Origin: a virus
DNA: 30,626 nucleotides
Direction: 5' to 3' (one strand)
Virus record (IMG/VR): IMGVR_UViG_3300020159_003101
Coordinates: 1 to 30,626 of that record
The translations under genes were made by a program, and so were the position numbers. Within the stretch, counting starts at the first letter, position 1, and every line of letters starts with the position of its first letter. Positions 14,575-22,950 of this stretch are shown here, piece by piece. Under the pieces are notes generated by a model that was given only the letters and a program-made list of their open reading frames with translations, made no database searches and had not been told where the DNA came from.

Positions 14575-16055
14575 AAATAATTGATATTGGTATTTGTGTT
14601 GACAACAAAGATCCCAGAGGTATTGGTAGAATTAGAATAAGAGATATTTCTGAAACAGAGAGTGATAGATCTAAATCTATACCAGTTTGGGAGCAATGGA
14701 GTAAAGACGACCCATTTGTTTATTCTCCATTTCTACCAACACATATCAATATCATACCACAAAAGGAACAAGCCGTAAAAATTATCAGATATGATAATGA
14801 GAAATCTTTACAAAATCAGGAATATATTCCAGGACCATTTACAACAACATTTGATTACACATATCAAAATGAATTATCACAGTTAACAGAAACAACATAT
14901 TCTAAAAGGTCAGAGAAATCTCCAGCTATTAAATCGTTTACTGGTGAAAAAAAATCATTTGATGATGGTTTCATTAGACCCGAATCTGTTGGAACATTAC
15001 CAAAGTTAAATGATATTGGTCTTGTTGGTAACTACGGGTCAGATGTTATATTAACAGAACACGGTGTACAACTTAGGGCTGGTAAATTAGTTGATAAATT
15101 TGCAACTAACCCAAAGTTCAAAAATGAACTTTCAAAATATCCAATATACTCTAAAAAACAAGCTAAATTAAGTATAAAGAAATTCCCGCAAACATTACAA
15201 CTAGATAAACAAATAATTGTTGATAGCGTTGTAAGTAGAACAGATATTAAGCATGTTATTGAATACAAAATGGATAATGTTTTATCACCTACTGAATTAA
15301 CATTTTATATTTACAGAATAAATAAAACTTTTGGAGAAAAATATAAAACAGACGTTTTTGGGTTAAACACGGAAATTGACTTAGTAAATACTGCTGAGTT
15401 AATATATGAGGATACCCAAACATTAGAGTCAACAAGCAAACAACAAGAAGCATATATTCTTATTAGAGATTTTATATCTAGAGTTGATAGAGAAAATTTA
15501 AAAATTATCGAACCAACACTTCAAGACATCCCAGCACATCCATTTTATTTTAGGCCAAAAAATGATTTAAGAGGACAACTTGGATCTGCTGAATTTCTAT
15601 CGAATGTATTTTATCTTAGCAAAACCGGTGGATACGGTTTAATTTATAGTAGAACATCAATCGAAGTTCCTATTATTAGTCAAAAAAAGGAAGTCCCATA
15701 CCTTAAGAAAGTAAGTGATGTTGATCAAACATTTGCAGCAATAACTGCAGATCAAATTATCCAGATGTCAACAGTCAATAGTGGGGTTGATGGTAAAAGC
15801 ATAGATTTTGGGTCATTGGACAAATATGAATATACTCAGGAAGATTATTTAATGAGAATACTACCAAATACCTTTTCAACCGTTAGGGGTGAGAAATTAA
15901 TTGAAATTCTTGAATTAATTACCCTTATTTTACTCAATCACACGCATGGTATCATAACACCACCAAAGTATTTTAAAGCCACCACAGACAGCTTAAAGCG
16001 TTTAATAGAGCGTTCCAAGATAGATATGATTAATTCTTCGATAAGAATAAATTAA
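14571..16055 (+). CDS. gp5-like baseplate hub protein (OB-fold)
   Basis: This is a 494-residue protein. It opens with KIIDIGICVDNKDPRGIGRI and RIRD, the opening of the OB-fold of T4 gp5/VgrG-like hub proteins, and continues with FVYSPFLPTHINIIP and KIIRYDNE. The segment GNYGSDVILTEHGVQLRAGK (about 151-170) matches the region following the OB domain. Residues 190-400 are beta-rich and unassigned. The C-terminus is helical (TVRGEKLIEILELITLILL with THGI). I see no lysozyme domain, which T4 gp5 carries after the OB domain. It would sit in the baseplate hub and anchor the spike. It is coupled to the preceding 65-residue gene by ATGA. Confidence 0.65.
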   Translation: MKIIDIGICVDNKDPRGIGRIRIRDISETESDRSKSIPVWEQWSKDDPFVYSPFLPTHINIIPQKEQAVKIIRYDNEKSLQNQEYIPGPFTTTFDYTYQNELSQLTETTYSKRSEKSPAIKSFTGEKKSFDDGFIRPESVGTLPKLNDIGLVGNYGSDVILTEHGVQLRAGKLVDKFATNPKFKNELSKYPIYSKKQAKLSIKKFPQTLQLDKQIIVDSVVSRTDIKHVIEYKMDNVLSPTELTFYIYRINKTFGEKYKTDVFGLNTEIDLVNTAELIYEDTQTLESTSKQQEAYILIRDFISRVDRENLKIIEPTLQDIPAHPFYFRPKNDLRGQLGSAEFLSNVFYLSKTGGYGLIYSRTSIEVPIISQKKEVPYLKKVSDVDQTFAAITADQIIQMSTVNSGVDGKSIDFGSLDKYEYTQEDYLMRILPNTFSTVRGEKLIEILELITLILLNHTHGIITPPKYFKATTDSLKRLIERSKIDMINSSIRIN

Positions 16056-16060
16056 TTTGA

Positions 16061-16068
16061 TATTTATT
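16061..16068 (+). promoter_or_regulatory. TATTTATT element before 16079
   Basis: Preceded by GA and followed by AAATAAAAAG, 10 bases before the ATG at 16079. One mismatch to TATTTATA. Candidate late promoter element. Confidence 0.35.
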
Positions 16069-16078
16069 AAATAAAAAG

Positions 16079-17452
16079 ATGTCATATTTTCGCTCTTACT
16101 TCGAGAAAAACAACACCATTTTAAAGGATTCTCAGGTTAATACCTCAAAGAACCCTAATACTGAACTTATATATGGTTCAACTTTCTCTAAATTTATATT
16201 TAAAGTTGATTTTACGGAATTGAGAAACAAAGTAAGTTCTGGTGAATTTGTCATTACTAGTGGCACAACACATAAATTACATTTAACAAACACTATTTTT
16301 GGGGATGAAACATTACTTAGACAAAAAAATGGTAGAGGTAGGGATAGAACAGCCTCATTTGATTTAATCATATTTAAAGTCCCAGAATATTGGGATGAGG
16401 GTATCGGTTTTGATTATGAAGCCCAAGTTTATGACTTTGCTGATGGTAACAACACTTTTGATGAAAGACCATCAAACTGGTTTAATAGAACAACCCTTGA
16501 TTCATGGAATAGCCAAGGTGTATACATCAACGCCCCTGTTATAGTTAGTACAATTCATTTTGATAATGGTAATGAGGATATCTCAGCAGATATCACCAAT
16601 TATGTAAATGGAATAATTGTTTCCGGAAATACCGATCACGGATTAGGGTTGGCATTCTCCGTTTTATATCAAGACATTGAATCTGAAGTTGACCAATCTG
16701 TCGCTTTTTTCACAAAATATACACAAACATTTTTTGAACCATTTGTTGAAACATACTTTAATGATACAATATATGATAATCGACAAAATTTCATTGAAAA
16801 GGTAAATCAAAATTTATACTTATATGTCACGAAAGGTAATAATTTTTATGACCTAGCAACATTACCAACCGTAGACATAACAGATAGCAATGGTGCCGTT
16901 CTTTCTGGATTAGCAAATCTAGCAACAACCAAAATAAGAAAAGGGGTATACAAGGTTACATTTGGTTTAACCGGGGTTTTATGTGATGGTAAGAGATTTT
17001 ATCATGACAAATGGAAAGGATTAATCCTAGACGGTGTTGGTATCAATCCAGTTATACAAAAGTTTGTACCTAAACCGTATACATTTAATTTTAGCGTTGG
17101 CGAAAACATTAAAGAACTAGAAAGGTATTCTGTTCAATTTTTTGGAATAAAACTAAATGAAAAGATTAAAAGTGGTGAAATAAGAAAAATTGTTACCACA
17201 TTCAGATCAATCGATGCCCCACAAAATGTTTTATTTGATGAAGTTTTCTATAGAATATACATTAGAGAAGGTAAAACAAATGTAAATGTCTTCGATTGGA
17301 CGCTACTTGATAAAACAAATGAAAATTCATTTATGTTAGATACCTCTTATTTAATACCAAGAGAATACTACTTGGAAATTAAGGGTAAAAAGCACAACGA
17401 ATACATTTACTATAATGATGTCATAAAATTTGAGATTGTCTCAGAAAAGTAA
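16079..17452 (+). CDS. Beta-sandwich virion protein (tail/baseplate)
   Basis: This is a 457-residue protein rich in aromatics, Thr and Asn, with no coiled coils. The first 230 residues repeat a strand pattern (FSKFIFKVDFTEL, KLHLTN, FDLIIFKVPEYWDEG, DISADITNYVN, SVAFFTKYT) that resembles DNRLR/CBM-type jelly-roll domains, which bind carbohydrate or occur in virion proteins. The region DNRQNFIEKVNQNLYLYV and the later strands form two further beta domains. I cannot name it. It sits directly after the gp5-like gene and after a TATTTATT element, so it is likely a late tail or baseplate component. Confidence 0.6.
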   Translation: MSYFRSYFEKNNTILKDSQVNTSKNPNTELIYGSTFSKFIFKVDFTELRNKVSSGEFVITSGTTHKLHLTNTIFGDETLLRQKNGRGRDRTASFDLIIFKVPEYWDEGIGFDYEAQVYDFADGNNTFDERPSNWFNRTTLDSWNSQGVYINAPVIVSTIHFDNGNEDISADITNYVNGIIVSGNTDHGLGLAFSVLYQDIESEVDQSVAFFTKYTQTFFEPFVETYFNDTIYDNRQNFIEKVNQNLYLYVTKGNNFYDLATLPTVDITDSNGAVLSGLANLATTKIRKGVYKVTFGLTGVLCDGKRFYHDKWKGLILDGVGINPVIQKFVPKPYTFNFSVGENIKELERYSVQFFGIKLNEKIKSGEIRKIVTTFRSIDAPQNVLFDEVFYRIYIREGKTNVNVFDWTLLDKTNENSFMLDTSYLIPREYYLEIKGKKHNEYIYYNDVIKFEIVSEK

Positions 17453-17454
17453 AA

Positions 17455-17462
17455 TATTTATA
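17455..17462 (+). promoter_or_regulatory. TATTTATA element before 17466
   Basis: Exact element in the 13-bp gap between two genes, 3 bases before the ATG. No Shine-Dalgarno sequence fits in the remaining space. Confidence 0.45.
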
Positions 17463-17465
17463 ATC

Positions 17466-17849
17466 ATGGAAATCAATAAAATCGTGAGAAAACACCTAAA
17501 ACAAATTGTAAAAGAAGGAGAAGAACATATTACCGAAAAGGGGACATATATGGTTTTACAAAACCTTCAACAAATAATGGACGATATTCAACTCATCCTA
17601 AAATATAAACATCACAGTATGTTCCCTCAATTAGTTACCGGGGAGCACGCATGGGCTGGTGATCATATAACAACATCAAAAGATGATATTGAAGAGGTTG
17701 CTAATTTTATTAAACTTCAAATAGAAGGTGGAAATGAAGCAGATTTAAATGAAATGAAAAATCCTTGTTGGAGTGGTTATGAAATGATTGGTACAAAAAA
17801 GAAAAATGGTAAAGAAGTACCTAATTGTGTAAAAAAAAGTAAAAAATAA
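17466..17849 (+). CDS. Small protein with C-x-GY...NGK-x-VPNCV tail
   Basis: The ATG at 17466 gives 127 residues. The frame is open upstream to an ATG at 17430, but that lies inside the previous gene and 17466 follows the TATTTATA element, so 17466 is preferred. The N-terminus is a basic amphipathic helix (INKIVRKHLKQIVKE). The middle is helical with a His-rich patch (KYKHHSMFP, GEHAWAGDH). The C-terminus PCWSGYEMIGTKKKNGKEVPNCV recurs in small T4-like phage proteins, with two Cys that could form a zinc or disulfide site. Function unknown; a head-interior protein is possible. Its TAA overlaps the next ATG. Confidence 0.7.
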   Translation: MEINKIVRKHLKQIVKEGEEHITEKGTYMVLQNLQQIMDDIQLILKYKHHSMFPQLVTGEHAWAGDHITTSKDDIEEVANFIKLQIEGGNEADLNEMKNPCWSGYEMIGTKKKNGKEVPNCVKKSKK

Positions 17850-18241
17850 TGAAACTTATTATAACTGAATCACAGTTCAAAAGACTATTTGAATATAATG
17901 ACGATACCACAGTTCTAATTTACGAAGACGATTGTGGATCAATAGAAAGCACTAATTACACATTTAACAAAATGTTAAATGAGGCTGAATACCAAGGACG
18001 TAAAGTTCAGTTAGGTAAAATCATGCAAGGTGATGTTAAGAAGTTTAAGGTGTATGTTAAAAATGACAAAGGTAAGGTTGTTAAAGTAAATTTTGGCTTT
18101 GGTGGTAAATCTGCTAAAGGTAAAAGAATGGTCATTAAGAAAAATAATCCCGAAAGACGTAAATCATTCAGAGCTAGAATGAATTGTGCAAATCCTGGCC
18201 CACGTTGGAAACCTCGTTATTGGGCATGTAAAACTTGGTAA
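17849..18241 (+). CDS. Small basic protein with Cys/Trp tail
   Basis: This is a 130-residue protein that begins with LIITESQFKRLFEYND, where ITE and LFE fit the T4 gp21 cleavage rule. Residues 1-17 look like a capsid-targeting peptide. The acidic N-terminal third changes to a basic segment (KSAKGKRMVIKKNNPERRKSF) and ends in RARMNCANPGPRWKPRYWACKTW, read in two parts: the RARMNC motif and RYWACKTW. Similar Cys/Trp tails occur in several phage small proteins. Nucleic acid binding or an internal head role is plausible. Both ends overlap neighbours by TAATG. Confidence 0.65.
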   Translation: MKLIITESQFKRLFEYNDDTTVLIYEDDCGSIESTNYTFNKMLNEAEYQGRKVQLGKIMQGDVKKFKVYVKNDKGKVVKVNFGFGGKSAKGKRMVIKKNNPERRKSFRARMNCANPGPRWKPRYWACKTW

Positions 18242-18771
18242 TGATTAGTTTAGTTAATATAGCAAAAAATTTACTTGAATCATACAATGATGATTTCGGA
18301 TTTGTTGATGGTGCATATGATGATAGAACGCCAATATATGATGTTTTAATTACATATGGTGATAGCGGTATTGAATTAGCATTAGTAAGAAAAAAGGGAA
18401 CCAAAGAAACATATATCATTGATATCGAAGAAGTTCCCTACGAATATTATCAAGGAGATTACCATTGGGTAAATGATGACGATCCCGATTTTGAAGATGA
18501 AGATTCTTGGGAAGAAGCGTACAGAGAATTCGATGATGACACTCAATTGTTTGATGATGGTGTCGCTTTTTATGCTGAAGATTCAATAAACACTGATGAT
18601 GTGGTTACTACAGACGTAAATGAGATGTTAGATTGGGAGAGAGCTAATAAATATGTTTTAAAGATTACACCAGAAAATAAAGCGGATGTTTACAGGGAGT
18701 TTCATGGCTTAATTGAGGCTTATCTTGAGCCAAGCTATGAAGAGGTCAAGAATCAAAAGAAAGTCTCTTAA
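18241..18771 (+). CDS. Acidic hypothetical protein with LLES N-terminus
   Basis: The ATG at 18241, overlapping the upstream TAA (TAATG), gives 176 residues; an in-frame TTG 6 bases earlier is less likely. The N-terminus ISLVNIAKNLLESYND ends in LLE followed by Ser, matching the gp21 site. The rest is very acidic, with a stretch of Asp/Glu/Tyr/Trp (DDDPDFEDEDSWEE, about residues 78-91) and beta-rich flanks (YDVLITYGDSGIELALV). Unknown function; an internal head protein is one hypothesis. The stop overlaps the stop of the convergent gene (TTAA at 18768-18771). Confidence 0.65.
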   Translation: MISLVNIAKNLLESYNDDFGFVDGAYDDRTPIYDVLITYGDSGIELALVRKKGTKETYIIDIEEVPYEYYQGDYHWVNDDDPDFEDEDSWEEAYREFDDDTQLFDDGVAFYAEDSINTDDVVTTDVNEMLDWERANKYVLKITPENKADVYREFHGLIEAYLEPSYEEVKNQKKVS

Positions 18772-19085
18772 ATGAGCTTATTTGGGCCCCAGTAATAGAC
18801 CCTACCAGAAGCATAACGATTTAATCTTTTAGCTTCTTTTTTTTCAACCAATTTACCCATTTGTACTAATTGTGTATGATTTTTTAAATCTATACCTATT
18901 GTAAACCCACCCTCACTTTTATCATATGTTGTTTCCAACATTGGTTCCACGTATTTACCCTCATCATATAGTTTAAGCATTCTTATCATTTCATCCTTCT
19001 TTAATTTACAATCAATACCTCGTTGGTATATCATTTTTTCAAGGACATCTAATCTAAGTTTACTATAATCTACAATTTCACCCAT
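18768..19085 (-). CDS. Small SAP-like protein
   Basis: The ATG at 19085 gives 105 residues; a longer frame starts at 19130 but that region is the gp23 terminator hairpin, so it is rejected. Residues 7-45 resemble a SAP (helix-extended-helix) DNA-binding motif: KLRLDVLEKMIYQRGID, then KKDEMIRMLKLYDEGKYVEP. The C-terminal half is mixed and ends in RVYYWGPNKLI. It could bind phage or host DNA. It is the only gene in the block with an exact TAnnTTTG element 5 bases before the ATG, so it may be expressed from a host-type promoter, separately from gp23. Confidence 0.6.
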   Translation of the reverse strand: MGEIVDYSKLRLDVLEKMIYQRGIDCKLKKDEMIRMLKLYDEGKYVEPMLETTYDKSEGGFTIGIDLKNHTQLVQMGKLVEKKEAKRLNRYASGRVYYWGPNKLI

Positions 19086-19090
19086 AAACA

Positions 19091-19098
19091 CAAATATA
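19091..19098 (-). promoter_or_regulatory. TAnnTTTG element, Bacteroidota -7 type
   Basis: On the minus strand TATATTTG, 5 bases before the ATG at 19085. TAnnTTTG is the known primary -7 motif of Bacteroidota. I do not find a convincing upstream TTG at -33. Confidence 0.35.
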
Positions 19099-19105
19099 CG
19101 GAATT

Positions 19106-19143
19106 TTATAAAAATAAAAAACCCCCACATTTCTGTGAGGGTT
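19106..19143 (-). terminator. Rho-independent terminator after gp23
   Basis: Stem 19122-19129 with 19134-19141 (8 bp, one T:G pair on the transcript strand), closing a GAAA loop on the minus strand, extended by two A:T pairs. It is followed by a T-rich tract towards 19106. It stands just downstream of the capsid gene stop, so it should end the highly expressed gp23 message. Confidence 0.85.
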
Positions 19144-19164
19144 CTTATTATGATAATTTTAAGA

Positions 19165-20898
19165 CTATCTTAAAGTATTCATATCGAACGTTTGTAAACC
19201 ACTTACGTTGATTACACCGAAGTAACGGTTGTTCACCATTTTCTTTGCGTAACGTGTCATGATACCTTTAATCGGAGTCATGTTAAATGGATTGTACATT
19301 GTTGGAGTTAACTGTAACGGCACATATGGAGCGTAGATATAACCTGCGTCTAATAGTGACTTACCTTTGTGACCTACAAGGATCTTACCTGCTGGTAAGT
19401 ATGGATCACGGTATACTTGATAACGTCCAGCAAGTGTACCAACTTTCTCGATACCCATGTTGTACTGATCTTGCTCTGGACCTGCATTAGATACGTGGAA
19501 ATACTCTAAATCATCGAATACTGCAGAAACTTCTGAAGAAACAACGATCCAGTTTGCACCACCTCTTAATGTAGTCTTATGGATTTGAGCTGATAATTGG
19601 TTAATTTTAGTAACCAACGTTTGGTTCCAATCTTTTTGAGTGTAACCCATGAATGGAGTGTTTCCAGTTGCACCATATTTCCACTCGTTATAATCCCACT
19701 TAGCAGTCCAAGCAGCACCTTTTCTAAGGTCACGTAAAATTTCACGGTCAACCTCAGCAGCGATTTGCTCAGATAATAAAGCTGTTAATTCAGCTTCAGC
19801 ATCGATGTTATGAAACGCAGAAACGTCTTGTGCTAATTCTGGAGACCAGCTAGCTCTTAATTTTCTTTCAGTTACAGAAACTGTTACAGAAGCTAAATCA
19901 AAAGATACTTCACCAATTTGATCTTCAAATTCTAATGAATCGTAAACTCTGAAAACTAATGTTACACCAGCTGAAGTGAAACCTGAAGGAACAGTAAGGT
20001 TAGAGAAACCTGAAGTTGCGCTGTAAGATTGTAAATCTACTTTTATGTAAATTGTACCTTCTTCATCACAAATATCTTGGTATCTTCCTGAAGGATATGA
20101 TGCTGAAGTTGATTTTTGACCATATTCAACAATACCTTTACCATACTTTTGTGTAACAATGTTGAAGTTTCTTGCTGCACCTGCGTAGTTAACTACAGCA
20201 GAAGCTAAGAAATCTTCAGTATCCATTACAGAACCATTTGGCCCGATTAATTTACCTTGACCATCTTTTGCAAATCCTGTGAATTTAATGATTAAGTCAG
20301 AAACTGAAGTTCCTGTTACAGCAGAGTTAGCCACATCTGTAGTTGCTCCGTTAGAGAAAGTTACAACTGTAGCACCTGTTAAAGTTACTGCAGAGTAAGC
20401 TCCTTTAGAGTAATCATAGATACCAGTATCAGCTGCATCATTTGCTTCGTAGAAACGATCGTAAAGACTTCTTGGGTCATTTGTACCTGAAGTATAACCT
20501 AAGGTAGATGCGTCAGAATTACCTGGCATACCATAAGGTGAAGTGTGTGCTCCTGATTGTCTTTCTTGAATTTTAGGTACGAAGTAGAACAATTTACCAA
20601 TTGGTAAGTTCATTGCTTGTACAGAAACGATATCGTTTGCTAATAATTTAGAGAATACACGGCGGATAATTGGGAATACCACTGTCTCGAAAGAACCACT
20701 AGCATCAGAAACTGCTGCTTCGTTGATTAAATAAGACGCTTGGTTTTCATACAATTGCGCGATGTTATCTTTTTGATGACCGTCTAGGCCTTCTAGGAAT
20801 CCTAAGTCATCCCATTTTTTGATGGTATCTTCTTTGATAACTCTAAGGTGTTTTAAACCGATGTTACCTACCATACCTGATTCTAATAATGCTCCCAT
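19165..20898 (-). CDS. gp23: Major capsid protein gp23
   Basis: This 577-residue protein is homologous to T4 gp23 (521 residues). The HK97-fold core begins after a delta domain that is cleaved in T4 at LTE|A (residue 65). Here the equivalent site is LINE|AAV after residue 60, fitting the [L/I]xE rule of gp21. The following block PIIRRVFSKLLANDIVSVQ and AMNLPIGKLFYFVPK matches gp23 (VRRAIPNLIAFDICGVQPMNSPTG). Near the C-terminus, AGRYQVYRDPYLPAGKILVGHKG and DAGYIYAPYVPLQL correspond to T4 GGKYRVYIDQYAK...DAGIYYAPYVAL. Codons such as CGT, TAC, TTC and AAC are more common here than elsewhere, typical of high expression. Terminator 21 bases downstream. Confidence 0.95.
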   Translation of the reverse strand: MGALLESGMVGNIGLKHLRVIKEDTIKKWDDLGFLEGLDGHQKDNIAQLYENQASYLINEAAVSDASGSFETVVFPIIRRVFSKLLANDIVSVQAMNLPIGKLFYFVPKIQERQSGAHTSPYGMPGNSDASTLGYTSGTNDPRSLYDRFYEANDAADTGIYDYSKGAYSAVTLTGATVVTFSNGATTDVANSAVTGTSVSDLIIKFTGFAKDGQGKLIGPNGSVMDTEDFLASAVVNYAGAARNFNIVTQKYGKGIVEYGQKSTSASYPSGRYQDICDEEGTIYIKVDLQSYSATSGFSNLTVPSGFTSAGVTLVFRVYDSLEFEDQIGEVSFDLASVTVSVTERKLRASWSPELAQDVSAFHNIDAEAELTALLSEQIAAEVDREILRDLRKGAAWTAKWDYNEWKYGATGNTPFMGYTQKDWNQTLVTKINQLSAQIHKTTLRGGANWIVVSSEVSAVFDDLEYFHVSNAGPEQDQYNMGIEKVGTLAGRYQVYRDPYLPAGKILVGHKGKSLLDAGYIYAPYVPLQLTPTMYNPFNMTPIKGIMTRYAKKMVNNRYFGVINVSGLQTFDMNTLR

Positions 20899-20923
20899 TT
20901 TTAATATTTGGTTTTAATTTTTT

Positions 20924-22126
20924 TTATTTATTTAATTTACTCATCAAATCTCTCATTCTCTTAAACTGAGGGGCTTCGTAAGCTTTTGACTCAGATAAAA
21001 CTTCTTGAGAAGAAGATGTTGATGCTGTATTAGCAATTTTACCTGCTACAGTCTCAGTCACTGGTTTTTTAGTGTCTAATTCTGCTTTGATAGAATTGTA
21101 AAGATTTTTAGATTCGTTTATAGTAGAGATTGAATCAAATTTCTTCAAAATATTCAATTTCTCCTGTTTTGTTGTTGAATGTTCAGTAAATAGTCTAGTT
21201 GCATAAGCAAGGTTAGCGTTGAATACAGCAACTTCGTTTAATTTATCTTTAAACAGAATTAACGCTTTTTTATATTCGCCATTTTGTTTTCTAAGATTTT
21301 CAACTTCTTCGTTAATTGCTTTTGATGCTTTTTTTGTTTCATTTTTAGCACCGGCCGCAAAAACTTTTTTGCTTGTTAATCCAGCTCTTTTACCACCATG
21401 TACGTTCCACTTAGTACGAGCAGCTTCGCCAACTTCTTCTTCAGGTGCCATATCTTCTTCAGACATTTCATCTTCCGCTTCGTCGTCTAACTCAATCTCA
21501 TAGATAGTTTCTTCGTCTGCAACATCAATGTTAGTTTCTCCTTCAGTCCAGTCTTCAGACATTTCGTCTTCTTCCTCTTCTTCTGATTCGGCTAACTTAA
21601 TAATGTACTCATCATCAGCATCTGTAAGTTCAATGTTGTTACCATCTTTTTTAACAATAATACCATCTTCATCTGACATTGCTTTAAACACCTTTAGAAC
21701 CTCATCATCTGCGGCTCCTGTCATGTCTAATGTATCGTCATCATCTGATGCCATATCATCCATAGATGGAAACTCATCGTCTTCCATTTCAGGTGATTCA
21801 TCGTCAGTAGAAAACTCATCATCTTCTTCTTCTTCGTCTTCACCATCGATATCTTTTGATGGTTCATCATTTATTGAGGGGATTTCATCTTCATCATCAG
21901 CTGCATCTTCATCATCTGCTGGCTGCTCTGACATGTCGTTTTCCTCTTCTTCAGGACCTAAGTAAGCTTCAGCTGCCATAGTATCCTCTTCTTCTGATTC
22001 TTTAAGCAATTCGTTTAGTTCTTGCTTCATTACTGAAGAAAGTATACCTTTTGCATTTTGCTTTACTGCTTCTTCAAGTGTATTAACTTGAAGTAGTGCT
22101 TGTTCTAAAATCGATTTTTCGCTCAT
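20924..22126 (-). CDS. gp22: Prohead core scaffold (gp22-like)
   Basis: This is a 400-residue acidic protein at the gp22 position between protease and capsid genes. The N-terminal 45 residues are helical. Residues 45-240 are extremely rich in Asp and Glu with Ser and Met (blocks of ADDEDEIPS and EEEEDEMSE). Residues 240-400 are a Lys/Leu helical region with FKDKLNEVAVFNANLAYATRLF. T4 gp22 is shorter (269 residues), acidic and alpha-helical, and is degraded by gp21 during maturation. The acidic core fills the prohead. Identity rests on composition and gene order more than on sequence. A TATTTATA element lies 20 bases before the ATG. Confidence 0.8.
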   Translation of the reverse strand: MSEKSILEQALLQVNTLEEAVKQNAKGILSSVMKQELNELLKESEEEDTMAAEAYLGPEEEENDMSEQPADDEDAADDEDEIPSINDEPSKDIDGEDEEEEDDEFSTDDESPEMEDDEFPSMDDMASDDDDTLDMTGAADDEVLKVFKAMSDEDGIIVKKDGNNIELTDADDEYIIKLAESEEEEEDEMSEDWTEGETNIDVADEETIYEIELDDEAEDEMSEEDMAPEEEVGEAARTKWNVHGGKRAGLTSKKVFAAGAKNETKKASKAINEEVENLRKQNGEYKKALILFKDKLNEVAVFNANLAYATRLFTEHSTTKQEKLNILKKFDSISTINESKNLYNSIKAELDTKKPVTETVAGKIANTASTSSSQEVLSESKAYEAPQFKRMRDLMSKLNK

Positions 22127-22146
22127 TATTTTTGTTTGATTTACTA

Positions 22147-22154
22147 TATAAATA
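22147..22154 (-). promoter_or_regulatory. TATTTATA element before gp22
   Basis: On the minus strand the element lies 20 bases before the ATG at 22126, just downstream of an AT-rich hairpin. The spacing fits a -10 element with a short leader. Confidence 0.5.
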
Positions 22155-22162
22155 TGTACGTA

Positions 22163-22185
22163 ATTAAAAAAATCTCTTTTTTAAT
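22163..22185 (-). terminator. AT-only hairpin between gp21 and gp22
   Basis: ATTAAAAAA pairs with TTTTTTAAT around a GAGA loop on the transcript strand. The stem is all A:T and its T-run is part of the stem, so it may be only a weak pause site. Confidence 0.3.
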
Positions 22186-22218
22186 ATCAAAATAGATGAT
22201 TTTTTAATGTTTTATTGT

Positions 22219-22908
22219 TTATCTCTTAAGAAAAGTGTCTAGGTTACCCATTAATTTTTTTAATCTGTTATCCATTGTTGGCTTTTCTTCAATTGTTTCG
22301 TTGAATTTATCTTTATCAGCCATGTCTTGAAATACGTAAGCTCCTGGTGTTGATGGCGATGATACCAAATCAAAACAAACTAATTCAAAATCATCTTGTA
22401 CAATGTTCTGTCCTTTTATTTGCTTTAACGAACCAACGCCTCTTGAAGAAATACCTAATGTAACGCCATTTAGAAGTAGCATGGCTGCTTGATCACCCTT
22501 ACAACTAACAATCCCCATTTTTTTCCAACCTGGAGATGTTAATATTTTAATTTTACCCATTAGGGTTCTACCATCCCACCACGTTTCTGTAATTGTGTGG
22601 GAAACCCTATCTAAATCAATAAGTGATGATGATGGATGATTAAGTTCGTTAAGTGCCGAACCTTTACTGATTATTTGTTGATACTTGTCATTTTCCCTTT
22701 TAAGTAACGATTCAGGATAAATCCTTCCGTTCTTATTTGGGGTATCGTATTTTTGTAGAACAGCATACAGAATAAGATCCTGATCGGTATCCTTATTCTG
22801 TATCTCTGTTATTATGTTTTTGTTTTTTAACTCTTCTGGAGATATGTGACCTGCGTCATACTCAATCAATAGTCCTCTTCCAGATTCATTAGGCCCTAAT
22901 ACTTTCAT
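22219..22908 (-). CDS. gp21: Prohead protease gp21
   Basis: This 229-residue serine protease of the T4 gp21 / herpesvirus assemblin-like fold cleaves head proteins at [L/I]xE during maturation. Visible motifs: NGRIYPESLL, ELNHP with the catalytic His at residue 91, DLDRVSHTITETWWDG, and LGISSRGVGSL with the active Ser at 154 or 155. The N-terminus (VLGPNESGRGLLIEYDAG) and C-terminus (MDNRLKKLMGNLDTFLKR) are short. It sits between the core proteins and gp22, the same place as in T4. A TATTTATA element lies 20 bases upstream of the ATG. Confidence 0.93.
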   Translation of the reverse strand: MKVLGPNESGRGLLIEYDAGHISPEELKNKNIITEIQNKDTDQDLILYAVLQKYDTPNKNGRIYPESLLKRENDKYQQIISKGSALNELNHPSSSLIDLDRVSHTITETWWDGRTLMGKIKILTSPGWKKMGIVSCKGDQAAMLLLNGVTLGISSRGVGSLKQIKGQNIVQDDFELVCFDLVSSPSTPGAYVFQDMADKDKFNETIEEKPTMDNRLKKLMGNLDTFLKR

Positions 22909-22928
22909 TATGATATATTAATATACCA

Positions 22929-22936
22929 TATAAATA
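22929..22936 (-). promoter_or_regulatory. TATTTATA element before gp21
   Basis: Minus strand, 20 bases before the ATG at 22908, the same spacing as the element before gp22. A perfect AT palindrome (TATATTAATATA, 22914-22925) lies between. Confidence 0.5.
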
Positions 22937-22950
22937 CAAGGATAATTAAA

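Noticed and set aside
18235-18240. TTG start two codons before ATG 18241
   Set aside because: The ATG forms the same TAATG overlap seen at other junctions nearby.
19086-19130. Longer N-terminus for the SAP-like gene
   Set aside because: The extension is encoded by the U-tract and hairpin of the gp23 terminator.
21528-21965. Ser-rich plus-strand open frame
   Set aside because: It is the complement of the Asp/Glu-rich part of the scaffold gene; poly-Ser is the antisense reading of GAA/GAT runs.
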